Source: Anaeramoeba flamelloides
Lineage: Eukaryota > Metamonada > Anaeramoebidae
Length of the DNA: 64,000 bases
Direction of reading: 5' to 3'
NCBI GenBank assembly: GCA_027625915.1
Contig: JANTQA010000075.1
Coordinates: 2,170,001 to 2,234,000, forward strand
The notes beneath the pieces are model-generated. The model saw only the letters and a list, made by a program, of their open reading frames with translations, was not told the origin of the DNA and did not search any database. A program made the position numbers and the translations under genes. Shown piece after piece: positions 12,140-23,800 of the stretch; the first letter of the stretch is position 1; each line of letters begins with the position of its first letter.

Positions 12140-15100
12140 TTTTTAAGCAATATTTTTATGTATATAAACTCCATTTCAAAAAATTTGAACACACCAACAA
12201 TTCATTTTTTGCAAAAAAAATCTTATTTAACCAATTCTAGAAGAAATACCAAATTAGAATCATTCACTAATTGATAGGTTAAATAATTGTTTATAAATTA
12301 TAAAACTTCAAAAAAAAAATAAATAATTATCAATACTAATAAATCACCAGTATTTCTAAAAATCATAAAATGATCAAAATAAAAAATTATATTGGTAAAT
12401 GTGTTGAAATTCACCAATTATCGATCGATCAAATGTTTAGATACCATTAACTATTTTTATTTGAGTTCTTCTATATTTAGTTAAACTCAACTTTAACCTA
12501 ATATCAATCATTGGAAAAACATTTTCCCATCGAACTTAAACTGATTACATTTGGAAAATAAAATGAAAACAAAAAACGAAAAAAAAATTAAAAAATGATT
12601 AAAATATTTGTTAAATTCACGACAAGAATAGCACAAAAATTGTAGTCGCTTTTTTTACTTCACAACACTTTGTTTTTTTGAAATTGTTCCAAATTTTGAT
12701 TGAAATTACAAGATCAAAATTCAATAACTTTCAATTTAAAAGTTGTTACAAGCCAAAATTTTAAAAACATTTAATTTAAACAACTTTCCAATTTTTCCTT
12801 TTCATAAAAAGAGTTTCAAATTTTGAAAGTTTACAAATATTTTTCTTTTGGACAACTTTCAAAAAAATTCAATTAAATTCAAAATGTTATTTTTTTTTAA
12901 TTATTAATTTTTAGCCTTTTAAGGCTGATAAAAGTTTGTATCAAGTATCTTTGAAATTTGAAACAATATGAAAGAATATCAGAGACTGAAATCTTGCATA
13001 CTGCCAGTCTGAAAGTTGCAAAAAATATTGAAAGTATTTGTATGGATTGTGCTATTCTTGTTTTGAAAATAAAAATTATTTCCAAATTTCGAGAAAGTGT
13101 AGTATTTTTATTTTTTAAAATTATTTTAACTGTGTCAAAATTTTGAAATTTATATATTTTGAAATGTTTACAATATGCACTAGTTCACCCAGTATTAATA
13201 TTCCTCTTTATTTTAAATTACCCAATTCAAATATAAATAAAAGATTATTTACTCTGACATAAACCCCAATCCAATATTTTTAACACACCAAAATTCGATT
13301 TGTTAAAAAAAAACTTTTTTAATCAATTCAAGAGTATTTACCCAATTAGAGCCATTCACTAATTGAAATGTTAACACTTGTTTATAAATTACAATACTCA
13401 CAAAACAATAAAGAAATAATTATCAATACAAATAAATCATGAGTGTGTTAAAATTTTTGGAGAGAACAAAACAAAAAAATAAATTAGTAAATTTGTTTAA
13501 ATTCTATTAGGAATTATTGATCGATCAAAGGTTAGACACTATTAACTAATTTTATTTGAGTTCTTCTATTTTGAACAACTCAATATTAACCTAATATCGA
13601 TTTTTCAAAAAAATTTTGATAGAACGAAGCAAATTACGTAATTCAAAAAATGAAATGAAAAAAAAAAACTAAAAGATGAAAAAATGATTTTCATATTTTA
13701 CAAAAATCAAAATTATCTCCAATTTCAATGAAATTGTATTATTGTGATTGTTTGGAACGTTTTAGCTGTGTGGAAAATTTTGAATTTTAGTTTAAAAAAA
13801 AATTTCTCACTTTTTTCGAAATATGTTATATTTTTTAACAATTTTCTATTAATAAATTTACTTTTGATATTTAAAAACAGTTTTCAAAATAAAAAAATTT
13901 CCTAAATACATTATAATTTATTTTTAAAAAAATAATTAATACCTTTATTAAAAACGATAGATTAATTTCTTTACAGACCAAAGAAGTAATAAGCAAATTA
14001 AATTGCATTATATCTAGATCTAAAAATCATAGCAAAACACAAAAACCGGTATCATATAAAATGGCAACCATATTAAAAGCAAAATTTTCAATACACAACC
14101 CTAATTTATTAGTACTTGTAGGAAAAAAGGGTTATCTTTACTTTTGGAATATACAAAATCCAGGCGATCCGAAATTACTATTAAAATATCAAATTAAAAA
14201 TCATAAAAATATTGTTGATATTGATTTTCATTCAGACCTTGATACAATTTTTTTATTATTTGAAGATGGAATAATTTTTCCAATAAAGTAATTATATTTT
14301 TTTAAAACATTGGACGAATATTTAAACATCCACATGTACATTATATATGTATGTGTGTATGTATGTATGTATGTATGTATATATGCACATATATTTATAG
14401 ATCTTTTTTTTTTTTAAATAATTAACTATATCATATTTTCCTAAATAAACAAAACAAAAAAAAAATATTAAATAGAGCAAATATACCAAATAAACAAATC
14501 AAATTTTGTGAAGGATTTTTTTCAAATTGTGGGTTGTCAAATAATTCCAATAATAAACCAATTTCCTTAAATTTTCATTCTTATCAAAATTATATTTTAA
14601 TTTCACGATCTTCCAAAACTGATTATAAAAAATCAATTTCAATCTATAAAATCATTCATCAACTTTATCCAAAATTATTACAAAATAAGGTCACCCAAAC
14701 AAATCCACTATTGGCAAATGAGTATTTAAACTCAAAACAAGAATTTAATCGAAACTTTTATTTTCTAGCAAATGATCAAACAGAAATACATAATTATTTA
14801 ATTAATTTAAATAAAAAGAAAAAATATTTAATATTTCCAAAAATAATTCTTCGGAAATTAAAAAATAGAAAAATTATCAAATTTTTATATTCTAAACAAA
14901 ATAATTGTTTTTTAATTATTTCTATCAATCCTTATTTTAAAAAACAAAATCAACATCTAGCAATTTTATTAAATTTAACAGAAAGTTGTTTTATTGAAAA
15001 TTGTCTTGATTCTGTATTTATTAAAAACGAATTATTTATTTTGACTTTAAATGGTTTAAATTTAATTAGATACGAAATCAAACAAAGTAAATTAAATTAT

Positions 15101-17571
15101 ATTGAAAAAGAAAAATATGAATTATTTCAACTAATTTTTAAAATTTTTACAATACCATTCAAAAATAGAAACATAATTATTTTTAATGATCAGAATGATC
15201 ACAAATTATTATTTTCTAAAAATTTATATTATTTTGATACACCAAATGATTATAATATTTTTATTAACAACGAAAAAGAAAATATTCATCATAATGACAA
15301 TAAAGAAAAAGATAATTTTAAAAAAGAAATTATTAATGATAATAATAATAATAATGATAATGATAATAATGATAATGATAATAATCATAATAATAAACAT
15401 CAAAATAAAATAAATAGTTTCAATTTATTAGAAAATGAAATAATTCTTGAAATAAAGCCACAGTTTAATACCACATCATCAATTTATTATGTCTCAATTT
15501 TAACAACAAAAAGGGTTATTATTACAAATGAAAATTTTCAGATTTATAAAGAAATCAAAAAACAAAATTCAAAATTAATTAATCAAAATTTACCTTTTAT
15601 TTCTTGTTTTTGGTTGAGTTGGTCATTAATATTTAATACCAATACAACTTTAGAATATATTACTCTTGAAAATGAGGATGTGCAATTACAAAATAATGAA
15701 TTGATTGCGAAAACAAATTTTCTTACAACATTAAACATTGAGCAAGTTAATATTCAAACAATTTTATTAGATCGGGTTATTTTTAATTATAAAAACAAAA
15801 GAAATCGCATAAAATTTTTTTCACATAGTGTAAATATTTTTGAACCGATACTTAATGGGTTTCTTTCTTTACCTGAAGGGCAAATAGAAATTCTTGAGAA
15901 AATTAATAATTCAAAATTTTCAAAAATAATTGAGTTATTAATAAAACAATATAACACATCAAGAATTAGTACAAGATTGCTAAAATTGTTAGACGAAAAG
16001 GGATTGAGTAACCTAGCCTTAACAATTTCTTGTAATATCGAAAACATACCAATCGAAAAAAGATTAAAATTTTCAATAAATGCAAAAAAATTTGAAATTG
16101 GTTATCAGTTATTAACTATGGAACATTCGTTCTTTGGGAAAAAAAAAACCATAAATTCAAAATTTTGGAAACTATTCAATTTACTAGGAGAACAATCAAT
16201 GAAAAATGGGAAATTCTCAATTGCAAGAAAATGCTTTGAATATATTAATAATTATAATTCTCTTTTTATATTTTTTTCCGCTTTTGGCAATGAAAATGAG
16301 GTTGCTGCATTTTTATGGAGAATTTGGTTAAATTTGGATCAAAAAATATATAATAATAACAAGAAAGCTAACAGAGATGGAAAAAGGAACGAAAGCGAAA
16401 ATGGAAATAATAATAATAATTTTAAATTAAAAATTCCATCCCAAATATTTAATCTTTGTAATTTATATTTAAATTTAAAGAATGATCCTATTAATAAAAC
16501 AGATAATAAATCTACCATTCAAAAAAAATTACAAAACTATTTAATAGATTTTGAAACCGGTGAAGTGAAAGGTGATTCAATAATTAAAGATCTTAAAAAT
16601 ACTGAATACAATGATAACAATAATCTTAATAATAATAAAATTTATAAAATTTATGATAAATTAATCCAAAACGATTCTCAATTCAAATTTTTTGATGAAA
16701 ATAAAATATCAATGTATATTAATGATAACCAAAATGATTCTGGTCAAAATACTAATCAAATAAAATTATTAGATTTAACCGATTCCAATTCATGGATTGG
16801 AGAATTAAAAAAAAAGCATAATAATAATTTCTCTAATAATAATCAAATAATTGAAGATTTTGAATTTAGTTTAATAAAAGATCCAATTTTAACAAAAAAA
16901 TATAAAAAACTAGAAAAAGAAAAATTAATGAAACAAAAAATTGAAATAATCAAAAAAACTAATTTGAATTTACATTACCAAAAAAAAATTAACCAAATAA
17001 AAAAACAAAATCATTTAAATTTAAAAAATAAAAATGCAGATAATAAAAAAGAATTCTCAATTAACAGAAAACAAAAAATAATAAAAACAAAATTTTCTTA
17101 TAGTTATTCTGATTTTAAAACTACGCCACTCAAAATAAGAAAAATGGAAAAAAACACAAAAAAAAAATCAAAAGATAACGTAAATTTAAATGATAATAAT
17201 CCAAATGACAAATCCGTTCAAGAACAAAACATGATAAAATCTTCCTTTTATAATCTTATTGGCAAAAAAAAAGAAATGTATTCTTTAGCAAAAAATCGTA
17301 AAAAAAGTGCCAAACAACTAAGAAAAAAATTTGAAAAAGAATGGAAAGATGAAATGAAAAAAAAAAGAAAGCAAATTGAGCAAGAAGAAATGGCAAAAAT
17401 TGAATTTGAAAATTCAATTAATAATCTACATTCACAGCAAAAACCTCAAAAAAAAAGGGAATCAAAAAGGAAAATATTAAAATTAATATCAAATAAAAAA
17501 AAAAAAAAAAAAATGATAAAAAAAATGATAAAAAAAAACAAAGAGAAAATAATAATAAGGAAAATAAGGAA

Positions 17572-17650
<79 letters not shown>

Positions 17651-17710
17651 GTTGTGAAAATAGTGGTAGTTTCAACGGTGGGGAAAGAAATTCAACCTTT
17701 AAAAAATTAG
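7029..17710 (+). CDS. TTRAY/TWD40-2-like WD40 + alpha-solenoid subunit of the TSET (TPLATE) trafficking complex, three exons
   Basis: Exons are 7029-7537, 13961-14287 and 14476-17710; phases agree at both junctions (donors GTATGA and GTAATT; acceptors GATAG and AATAG). The product is 1,356 residues as read. Propeller blades lie in residues 1-700, with marks I recognise from plant TWD40-2: KPITSIGCHKTVPICCCV then DGSVR, LLVLVGKKGYLYFWNI, and ILTTKRVIITNENF near 617. From about 710 the solenoid begins with LDRVIFNY, then the segment ending SLPEGQIEIL, and FNLLGEQSMKNGKFSIARKC near 846-865; these track the TWD40 solenoid. TSET is an adaptor-like coat acting at the plasma membrane in plants and Dictyostelium, and TTRAY resembles alpha- and beta'-COP. 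An Asn/Asp insert lies near 570-590. After about 1090 the chain is Lys/Asn-rich low complexity. In plant homologues another blade precedes residue 1, so an upstream exon may be missing. The last 65 residues are a wrong-frame poly-Ile run (see next entries). The alternative, a COPI alpha or beta' subunit, fits less well. Confidence 0.75.
8586..9080. repeat. Hairpin element with about 100 bp inverted arms
   Basis: The left arm (8586-8690) contains 'aaaataatccctacaagatt' and the right arm (8978-9080) contains its complement 'aatcttgtagggattatttt'. Arms agree over about 100 bp including 'tgaatattagtaaaattttt' and its complement. The middle, about 290 bp, has no coding frame. This is typical of a non-autonomous inverted-repeat (MITE-like) element. 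Confidence 0.75.
9563..10045. repeat. MITE-like element with TACAGTNNTCAAAATAA-type ends (family F4)
   Basis: The 5' end reads 'ctacagtgatcaaaataaag' (9563) and the 3' end reads 'ttattttgactacagta' (to 10045), an inverted pair. Both ends are followed internally by 'cacgc'-type and 'gtgtttcaaaat' sequence. A second copy starts at 63621 and runs off the window; partial matches lie at 7990-8020, 8345-8430 and 27530-27800. TIRs beginning CAGT with a CAAAATAA block resemble those of Tc1/mariner elements, which is an inference. No transposase frame is present. Confidence 0.6.
10430..11385 (-). pseudogene. Antisense gene relic inside the TTRAY intron
   Basis: On the minus strand one frame from about 11385 to 10797 is open for about 195 codons apart from one stop and has non-repetitive, protein-like composition. 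Examples are KKSGWYCSQYEKILANHLII and NVEKIIWLNEPNYLIKKGQI. A second piece at about 10730-10440 includes MWGFIFDCLRMFVNKHKIKG and EIETIEKLEDLACFCGILNQ, with several TAA and TAG codons and no TGA. The helical, leucine-rich pattern suggests an alpha-helical repeat protein, but no family was recognised. It could be a decayed gene or exons of a gene not resolved here. Confidence 0.45.
12095..12137. repeat. TA dinucleotide microsatellite
   Basis: An uninterrupted run of alternating T and A, about 40 bp, at the left edge of an F2 copy. Confidence 0.9.
12165..13150 (+). repeat. F2 repeat copy with an internal insertion
   Basis: The left end is 'ctccatttcaaaaaatttga' with 'acacacc', the core is 'tatcgatcgatcaaatgttt' near 12420, and the right end is 'ttttaactgtgtcaaaattt' near 13128. 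The copy is about 400 bp longer than the others because of unrelated sequence at about 12610-12960. Two short open frames on opposite strands near 12.9-13.1 kb are not considered genes. Confidence 0.6.
13255..13790 (+). repeat. F2 repeat copy, in tandem with the previous one
   Basis: This has the same orientation and layout as the copy that ends 100 bp upstream. The left end is 'ccaatccaatatttttaaca', the core is 'attgatcgatcaaaggttag' near 13517, and the right end is 'gttttagctgtgtggaaaat' near 13761. It lies entirely within the long intron, ending 170 bp before exon 2. Confidence 0.65.
14288..14475 (+). other. Second intron of the TTRAY-like gene with a TATG microsatellite
   Basis: The 188 bp intron begins GTAATT and ends AATAG. 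It contains a GTAT/GTGT tetranucleotide run at about 14347-14381. The split codon AA|A gives Lys and the reading continues KANIPNKQIKF, similar to the plant TWD40-2 linker after the WD40 blade. Confidence 0.75.
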
Positions 17711-18686
17711 ATGAAAAGTTTGATTTTCAAAAAGAATTTATAAGTACTTTTCAAATCAAAGGTGAAGAAAATATTTGGCAAAAAAATCCAATCAAAATCA
17801 AATCAACATCAGAAATTGATCAAAAAAATAATCCTAATAAATTAAAAGAGATCGTTTCAAAATCTTTATTATTGAGTTCAATTAAAAAAAAAAAAAAAAA
17901 AAAAAAACTGTTACCTATTCCGCCAAAAGGAATTTAACTTCAACACTTTTGGAAAATCAATCAGCACATGAAGGTAATGAAAAAAATAACTTTACTTCAA
18001 AATTCAATCAAATTAATTTTTCAAAAACAAATCTTGATAAAAAATCAAAAGAAAAAGATATTGAAAAGGAAAGTGAAAGTGAAAGGGAAAGGAAAAAGAT
18101 ATCAATCAATAATAAATACTTTAAAAATGATAATGATAATAACTTTATGGAAACAAAATACAAAAACGAAATGAAAATAGCAATGAATCAACTAAATTTT
18201 CCAAAAACAAATCTTGATCAAAAGGTAAAAGAAAAATATATTGAAAAATAAAAGGAAAAGGAAAGGGAAAAGGATATAATAAATAAAATTCAAGATGAAA
18301 AAATGATAAATAATAATGTTGGTGGTGGTGATGATGGTAATGAAAATAAAAATAGTAATGATTATAAGAATACAAATGAAAATATGATTAAAATATCAAT
18401 AGATCAACTAAATTTTCCAAAAATAAATCTTGATAAAAAGGAAAAAGAAAAAGATATTGAAAAAGAAAAGGAAAATAAAAATGAAAATGTACTAATGAAT
18501 TATATTCAAGATAAAAAACTTGTAAAGGGTGATGGTCACGATGATTATAATGGCTCTGATGTTGTTCAATATAATGAAGGTGAAACAAATAAAAATAAAA
18601 ACGGAATTAAAATAACAATGAATCAACTAAATTTTCCCAAGACGGATCTTGATAAAAAAGTAAAAGAAAAAGATATTGAAAAATAA
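17495..18686 (+). pseudogene. Frame-displaced 3' end of the TTRAY-like gene and a decaying tandem repeat
   Basis: After the A run at about 17496-17513 the annotated frame turns into poly-Ile, while the neighbouring frame gives NDKKNDKKKQ, a poly-Asn run and ordinary sequence (SCENSGSFNGG, then FDFQKEFISTF) up to a TAA at 17935. After a second A run (17884-17907) another frame continues TVTYSAKRNLTSTLLEN. It then enters four copies of a unit centred on QLNFPKTNLDKK plus KEKDIEK, near 18005, 18190, 18400 and 18620. Stops separate the later copies. Homopolymer length errors in the assembly, or real indels, are both possible; the last two repeats seem no longer translated. Confidence 0.6.
17568..17650 (+). 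repeat. AAT trinucleotide microsatellite coding poly-Asn
   Basis: A nearly perfect run of AAT/ATA units inside the 3' part of the TTRAY-like gene. Read in the frame that continues downstream it codes for Asn; read in the frame arriving from upstream it codes for Ile. Confidence 0.9.
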
Positions 18687-18849
18687 TAATAAAAGGAAAC
18701 GGAAAAATAAAGAGAAAAGGATATAAAAAATAATATTCAAGATAAAAAATGATAAATAATAATGGTGATGATGAAGATGAAAATCAAAATAAAATAAGGG
18801 AATTTGAAAGATAACGATAATATTTGAAAAAAAAAAATCACAATATTTA

Positions 18850-19540
18850 TTTAAATCTTTTAGAATTCTGGAAAACTTTTGATTTATTATTAAGAGGAAG
18901 GAGTAATCAAAGAAAACGTATCAAAAGAAATAAAAAAAGAGAAGAAAATAATTATTAATATATTAAAATAAAAAAATAATAATATCATTGACATTACCAA
19001 GTTAAAACTTATACACTATCGTTGTTTTTTTTTTTTTAATTTGTGAAATGAAAAGAAAATTAAATAAATATTCTTTTAATTTCTTAAATTAAAATAAACC
19101 ACCCTTAGATTTTCCAGGACTCAAAATAATTGAGTAAAATAAAAGGGTTAACTCAATTCTTTTGAATTCTGGAAAACTGCAATTAGGTTGTTTTTTAATT
19201 TTAGAAGTGTAAAGAAAATTTATTTAATTTTCTTTTTATTTCAAAAAGTAAAAAAAAAACGGGGCACTCTATGGCACTTGACGGAACTTATTGTTAGGTT
19301 TCACCGGATTTGAAATAATTGAGTTAAATTTTTTGATTTTACTCAATTCTTTTGAATTCTGGAAAACTGTAGTTAGTTTTTTATTTTAATTTAAGAATTA
19401 AAAAGAAGATTTCAAAAATTTTGTTTCATTTTGAAAAATTAAAAAAAAAAATCAAAATAGGCACTTTATGGTACTTGATGGCACTCTATGACACTTTACA
19501 ACAACTAATGACACTTGGCAACACTCTATTACACCATTTC
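18850..19540. repeat. Hairpin-array repeat with GGCACTNTATGGCACTTGA units (family H)
   Basis: Two kinds of short palindrome alternate. Type A pairs 'gattttccaggactcaaaat' with 'cttttgaattctggaaaact'. Type B pairs 'aaagaaaattt' with 'aattttctttttatttcaaa'. Between them are runs of a decanucleotide-like unit, 'ggcactctatggcacttgac' at 19262 and several diverged units at 19459-19535. The same mixture occurs near 42.5, 44.1, 55.3, 61.6 and 62.9 kb. 18893-19000 also matches the F13 insertion at 640-755. There is no coding frame. Confidence 0.65.
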
Positions 19541-19844
19541 TGAGTTAAAACAAAGAGCAAAACCCCGATAAAAATATTTTCAATAATAAATAAAAATTAC
19601 ACAATATGTGATTAATAATTGGTATTCCTCTGTCGTTATGTTTTTTTACTTGAAAAGAATAGAATCTCAATCTTATATATTTATACAATACGAGATTTTT
19701 GGTATAATAAAAATAAAAAAAAAAAAAAAAAATTATTAAAAATATCAAATTGATTTTGAAAAGAAATTTGAAAAATTCAGAACTCAAATAATAGTATTTA
19801 AGCAAGTTATTATTATTTTTTTTTTTTGAACAAAAACCCCCTAA

Positions 19845-20390
19845 TCTACCACATTCCTAAAATTATGTACATACCCATAATCAAAAATAGCCAAAAAAAA
19901 ACCTCAATTTATTGTATTTTTTCAACCCTAATATAAAACCATATTTAAGTAACCGGGTATTAATGGTTTTAATAAAGTATAGTTTTCATTGAAATACAAG
20001 AAAAAAAATATAAAACAAAAAAATAAAAATCATCTTTGTTTAAAAAATGATGAAACAAACTGAATAAAAAAATTCTATTACTAAATTTATTGAAATTTCA
20101 CTTAACATTATTGATCGATCAAGTGATTAGATACCATCAACTAATTTTATGTGATTTATTCTATTTAACAAAACTCAACAGTAACCTTCTATCAACCATT
20201 GGAAAAAAAGTTCGGGATCGAACAAAACAGATTACATAACTTGAAAAAAATTAAATGAAAAAATAACAGAAAAGACAAAAAATATGATAGTTTTAAAAAT
20301 CAAAATTATTTCCAAATTAAACAAAAGGTGCAGTATTGTTATTCTTTGAACGAGTTTTAACTGTGTCCAAATTTTTGGAATCCAGATATG
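19845..20390 (+). repeat. F2 repeat copy
   Basis: Carries the family block 'cctcaatttattgtattttt' near 19903, the core 'attgatcgatcaagtgatta' near 20109 and the end 'gttttaactgtgtccaaatt' near 20353. The left end is more diverged than the right. It lies downstream of the receptor-RGS gene. Confidence 0.75.
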
Positions 20391-20861
20391 AAAAATTGTT
20401 TTTTAAAAGTTTGATCCATTTTTCTCATATTTGAAAAGTTCAAATTTTTAGGCTTTTGTTATTATTACAAAAAAATTGTGTAAAATCTTTTATTGTTTAC
20501 AAAATGAAGAGATCAATCAAAAAAGGTTTATGAATTATTTAAATTTTGAAAAATTAATAAAAAAAAATAAAAATTCGACAAAAGTAAAATTAATCAACCT
20601 TACATAGTTTCAACCAAATCCAATTTTAAAGAGTTTTAAAAAAAAAATTGAAGAACTTTAAAAAAAAAAGAAGAAGAAAGAAATAAATTTATTAAAATTT
20701 ATTTGATTTTTTAAAGATAATTAAATTTGAATATTATTGAAAATTTTAATTTGGAATTTTCAAGATTAAATCAATATACAAAGTTGGTAAAAGATAAAAA
20801 AAAATAAGAATTATGGCTAATTTTCCAATGATTCTTTTATTTGTATTTCATGTGGGAATTA

Positions 20862-23800
20862 TTAGTTGGATGAATCTGAGAAATTATTAAGAATGTCTTG
20901 TTTTTCAGAAGAAATTGAATTTTTACTATTACTTTTGGATTTTGAATTTAAATTAGTCATATTAATATCAGATTCATCATCATCGTCATCGTCGATTTTA
21001 TTTTGTTTAATTAGCAGATCCTCATCTTTATTACTATCTTGATCATTTAAATATTTACCAGGATTGATTTGTTCGACTTTCATTACCATTTCAACATATA
21101 TATTGGAATCAAGAAATTGTGGCCAAGTATCTGTAAACATTAAATTGATAATTTCTTTTAAAGCATCATCAAAAATATCATTTGATATAGCTTCATCTTC
21201 TTTGTGATTTTTTATTATTTCTTTGCGTACGTTACTTGAAATATTAATGGCTAAGGGTGATTTTTCTAAAATAAAATTGTTTAAAATTGATTTCATCATC
21301 TTCAATTTTTTCTTTTTCTTTTTGTTTGTATTATTATTAAAGGATTGGAAAGATTTGCATGTTCTATAAAATAGAATATTTTCAACAGAATAACTCTTTT
21401 TTGAATAAATCATCCAATAATTCACTTTTTCTGGATCTTCAATAATATTTAAAAATTTAGAAAAAGTACTATTATTTTTTAATTTAGAATTTTTATCATT
21501 ATTATTTACATCATCATCATCTTTATTGATTTTATTTTTATTCTTTTCAAATTGTTTTGCCCAATATATAGGATATGCATAAATTATTAAATATTGGATA
21601 GGTGTATAAATAAGAGCTGGCCATCGAGGATGGTAGTTAATTTTTTCTGACATCATTGGAAAATATAGAAAAAATATTATAAGAATAATAAAAATTATTG
21701 TCATATTAATTTCATTCTTGATTTTGTGGTTATCTTTAATATTTCGAATTAAAAAAGTTAAAATCAATAAGAGAAGGACAATTAAATAGACAATAAAAGA
21801 AAGTAAGACCATTGGCAAACTATATGTAATTTTGATACAGTCATCCTTGTCTTTTAACTTACCAACATAGACCATAAAATAAAAAATAAGATGAAATAAA
21901 AGAAATAGGAAGGTTAGTGCTTTTGATATGAATTTATCTGAGATGCGTGATTTCTTCCGAAAAAATTGTTTTTCCACTTCTTTTACTTTCACATCAAGGT
22001 TTAAGGTATCCAAATAATCGTCAGCTTCTGCATCATATTCGTTTTTATCAGTTGTGTTTGCATTTGAACTTTTACTTCCATGAGACTTCGTTTTTATTTG
22101 GAGATACATCCGTTTTGCAGATTCCAATTTTTCTCTAAATAGTAGAAAATTAATCAATTATTTTTTTAAAAATTATTGAATGAGAAATTTTATTATGATT
22201 TGTTTCAATTAAAAGGGGGATGGGTGGGCTTGTTAAAAGGGTTATAAAATGTTCAAACAAAAAATAAATAAATTAAATTGTTGGATTTATTACTATTGTT
22301 TGAATAAGAGTAACATTGTAATAAAAAAAAAAAAAAAATTATTCCAAAAAGCATATTTTTATTGATAAATAATGGTTTTTTTTTTGATTTTTTTTTTCGT
22401 TATTTTGGTAAAAAAAATTAGAAAAATAGTTTTTTTTATAACTGTTTTTAATGGTAAAAATTTCTTTTTATTCAAAAAACAAAAAATTAATTGAATTTTT
22501 TTTTGAACTTATTACCTTAAATAACTTTTTTTTATATAATTCTTTTAAAGTTTAGTTTTTTTTCCTTTTTTACAATTGATATTACTTTTGAGAAAAAAAA
22601 TTGCAATGTGTGGAATATGTAACGAACTTTTTTAGATGCATGGGAAATCTAGAGAAGGTTGTAATTTAAAAAAAAAAAAATCAACTTATTGGACAAAAAC
22701 ACAGGCGCAAAAATTGATGTCTTAATATTTTGAGTTTTTTGGTTTTTATTTGTGTATTTTTTCTGATCTTGGCTGATAAAAAAATTATTTTCGACAAAAG
22801 TGTATTATTTTAGGGTTCTTTATTCTTTCAAAATGAGAGAATATAGATATGGGGTGTACTTAATAAGCTTGTAACTAAATAAAAATGAAAAAATCTAATA
22901 ATTTTACAGTCTTATGATTTTACAGTGCACATTATGTATTTACATATATGGAAGAAAAAAACCAATAACACATAATAAAAGATTGGGAATAGAAACAGTA
23001 TATTTTATTTTTTTCCATTTTTTTCCTGGCTAAATTTTCGTTTTATTGGGATAAAGAGTTACAAGGTGAAAAGACCAAGTTGTTACTTGCTAATATTGAG
23101 AGACTGGAAATGAAAGTATGGGTAACTAGAAAGAAAAAACGAAAAAGCAATGGCAAATAATAACCAAAGGTTTCAAGTAAACTAGATCAATTAGAAAAAT
23201 AGAAATTACAACAATTAAACAACGATCACCAAATAAATAATCATGATCAATTATCAAATTTAAATAATTAAAAGTATCGTGGTTCTGATTTTCAGGTTAT
23301 TAATTAAAGATAGCATTGATTTTTTTTTGATTTTTGATTTTTTTCCAATTGCTTCTTATAAACCCCTTTTAAATTTCTTTTCTTTTTCTTTTTTTTTTTT
23401 TGACTTTTTTTTTTCTTATCAATTTTCATTTTTTTACTTTTTAACCATACAATATAAATTGTGTGTTTCCTTTCTTATGAATAATCATAAAATATATGAT
23501 TTTAATCTTAAATTATCCCCTTTAAGGAAATTTAAGTACATCTCTGGGTTTTAATTTCCACTTCTTCCATAATCATAATAACAGAATATTTTTTTTTTCA
23601 ACTCAAATAATATTCTTTAAAAAAAAATATTACAATTTTTGCCTTAAATTCAAAAATTGTGCCTTAAAGCCCTAGTACCATTATAAAAGCAAAAAATGGC
23701 CATTTTTTTTTTTCATTTTTTTTTTAAATTAACTTTTTTGGAATATCTTTAAGTTATAGTTTTGAACAAAGTATTTGGCTAGGTTTGAATAGTAATCATT

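Larger units (their letters stand above)
7538..13960 (+). other. 6.4 kb first intron of the TTRAY-like gene
   Basis: The intron begins GTATGA after DGSV and ends AAACGATAG. The codon split AG|A gives Arg and continues as LISLQTKEV, as a WD40 strand should. The nearer TTACAG acceptor at 13976 would break the phase. Inside lie the hairpin element 8586-9080, the F4 element 9563-10045, an antisense gene relic (10430-11385), a TA microsatellite, and two F2 copies in tandem (12165-13150 and 13255-13790). The remaining parts are plain AT-rich DNA. Confidence 0.65.

Noticed and set aside
13977-14060. TTACAG at 13971-13976 as the acceptor of exon 2
   Set aside because: It breaks the reading phase with the donor at 7538, whereas the acceptor at 13960 keeps it and gives a natural WD40 strand.
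17418-17675. Minus-strand Leu-rich open frame opposite the poly-Asn tract
   Set aside because: It is the complement of a trinucleotide array and has no meaning of its own.
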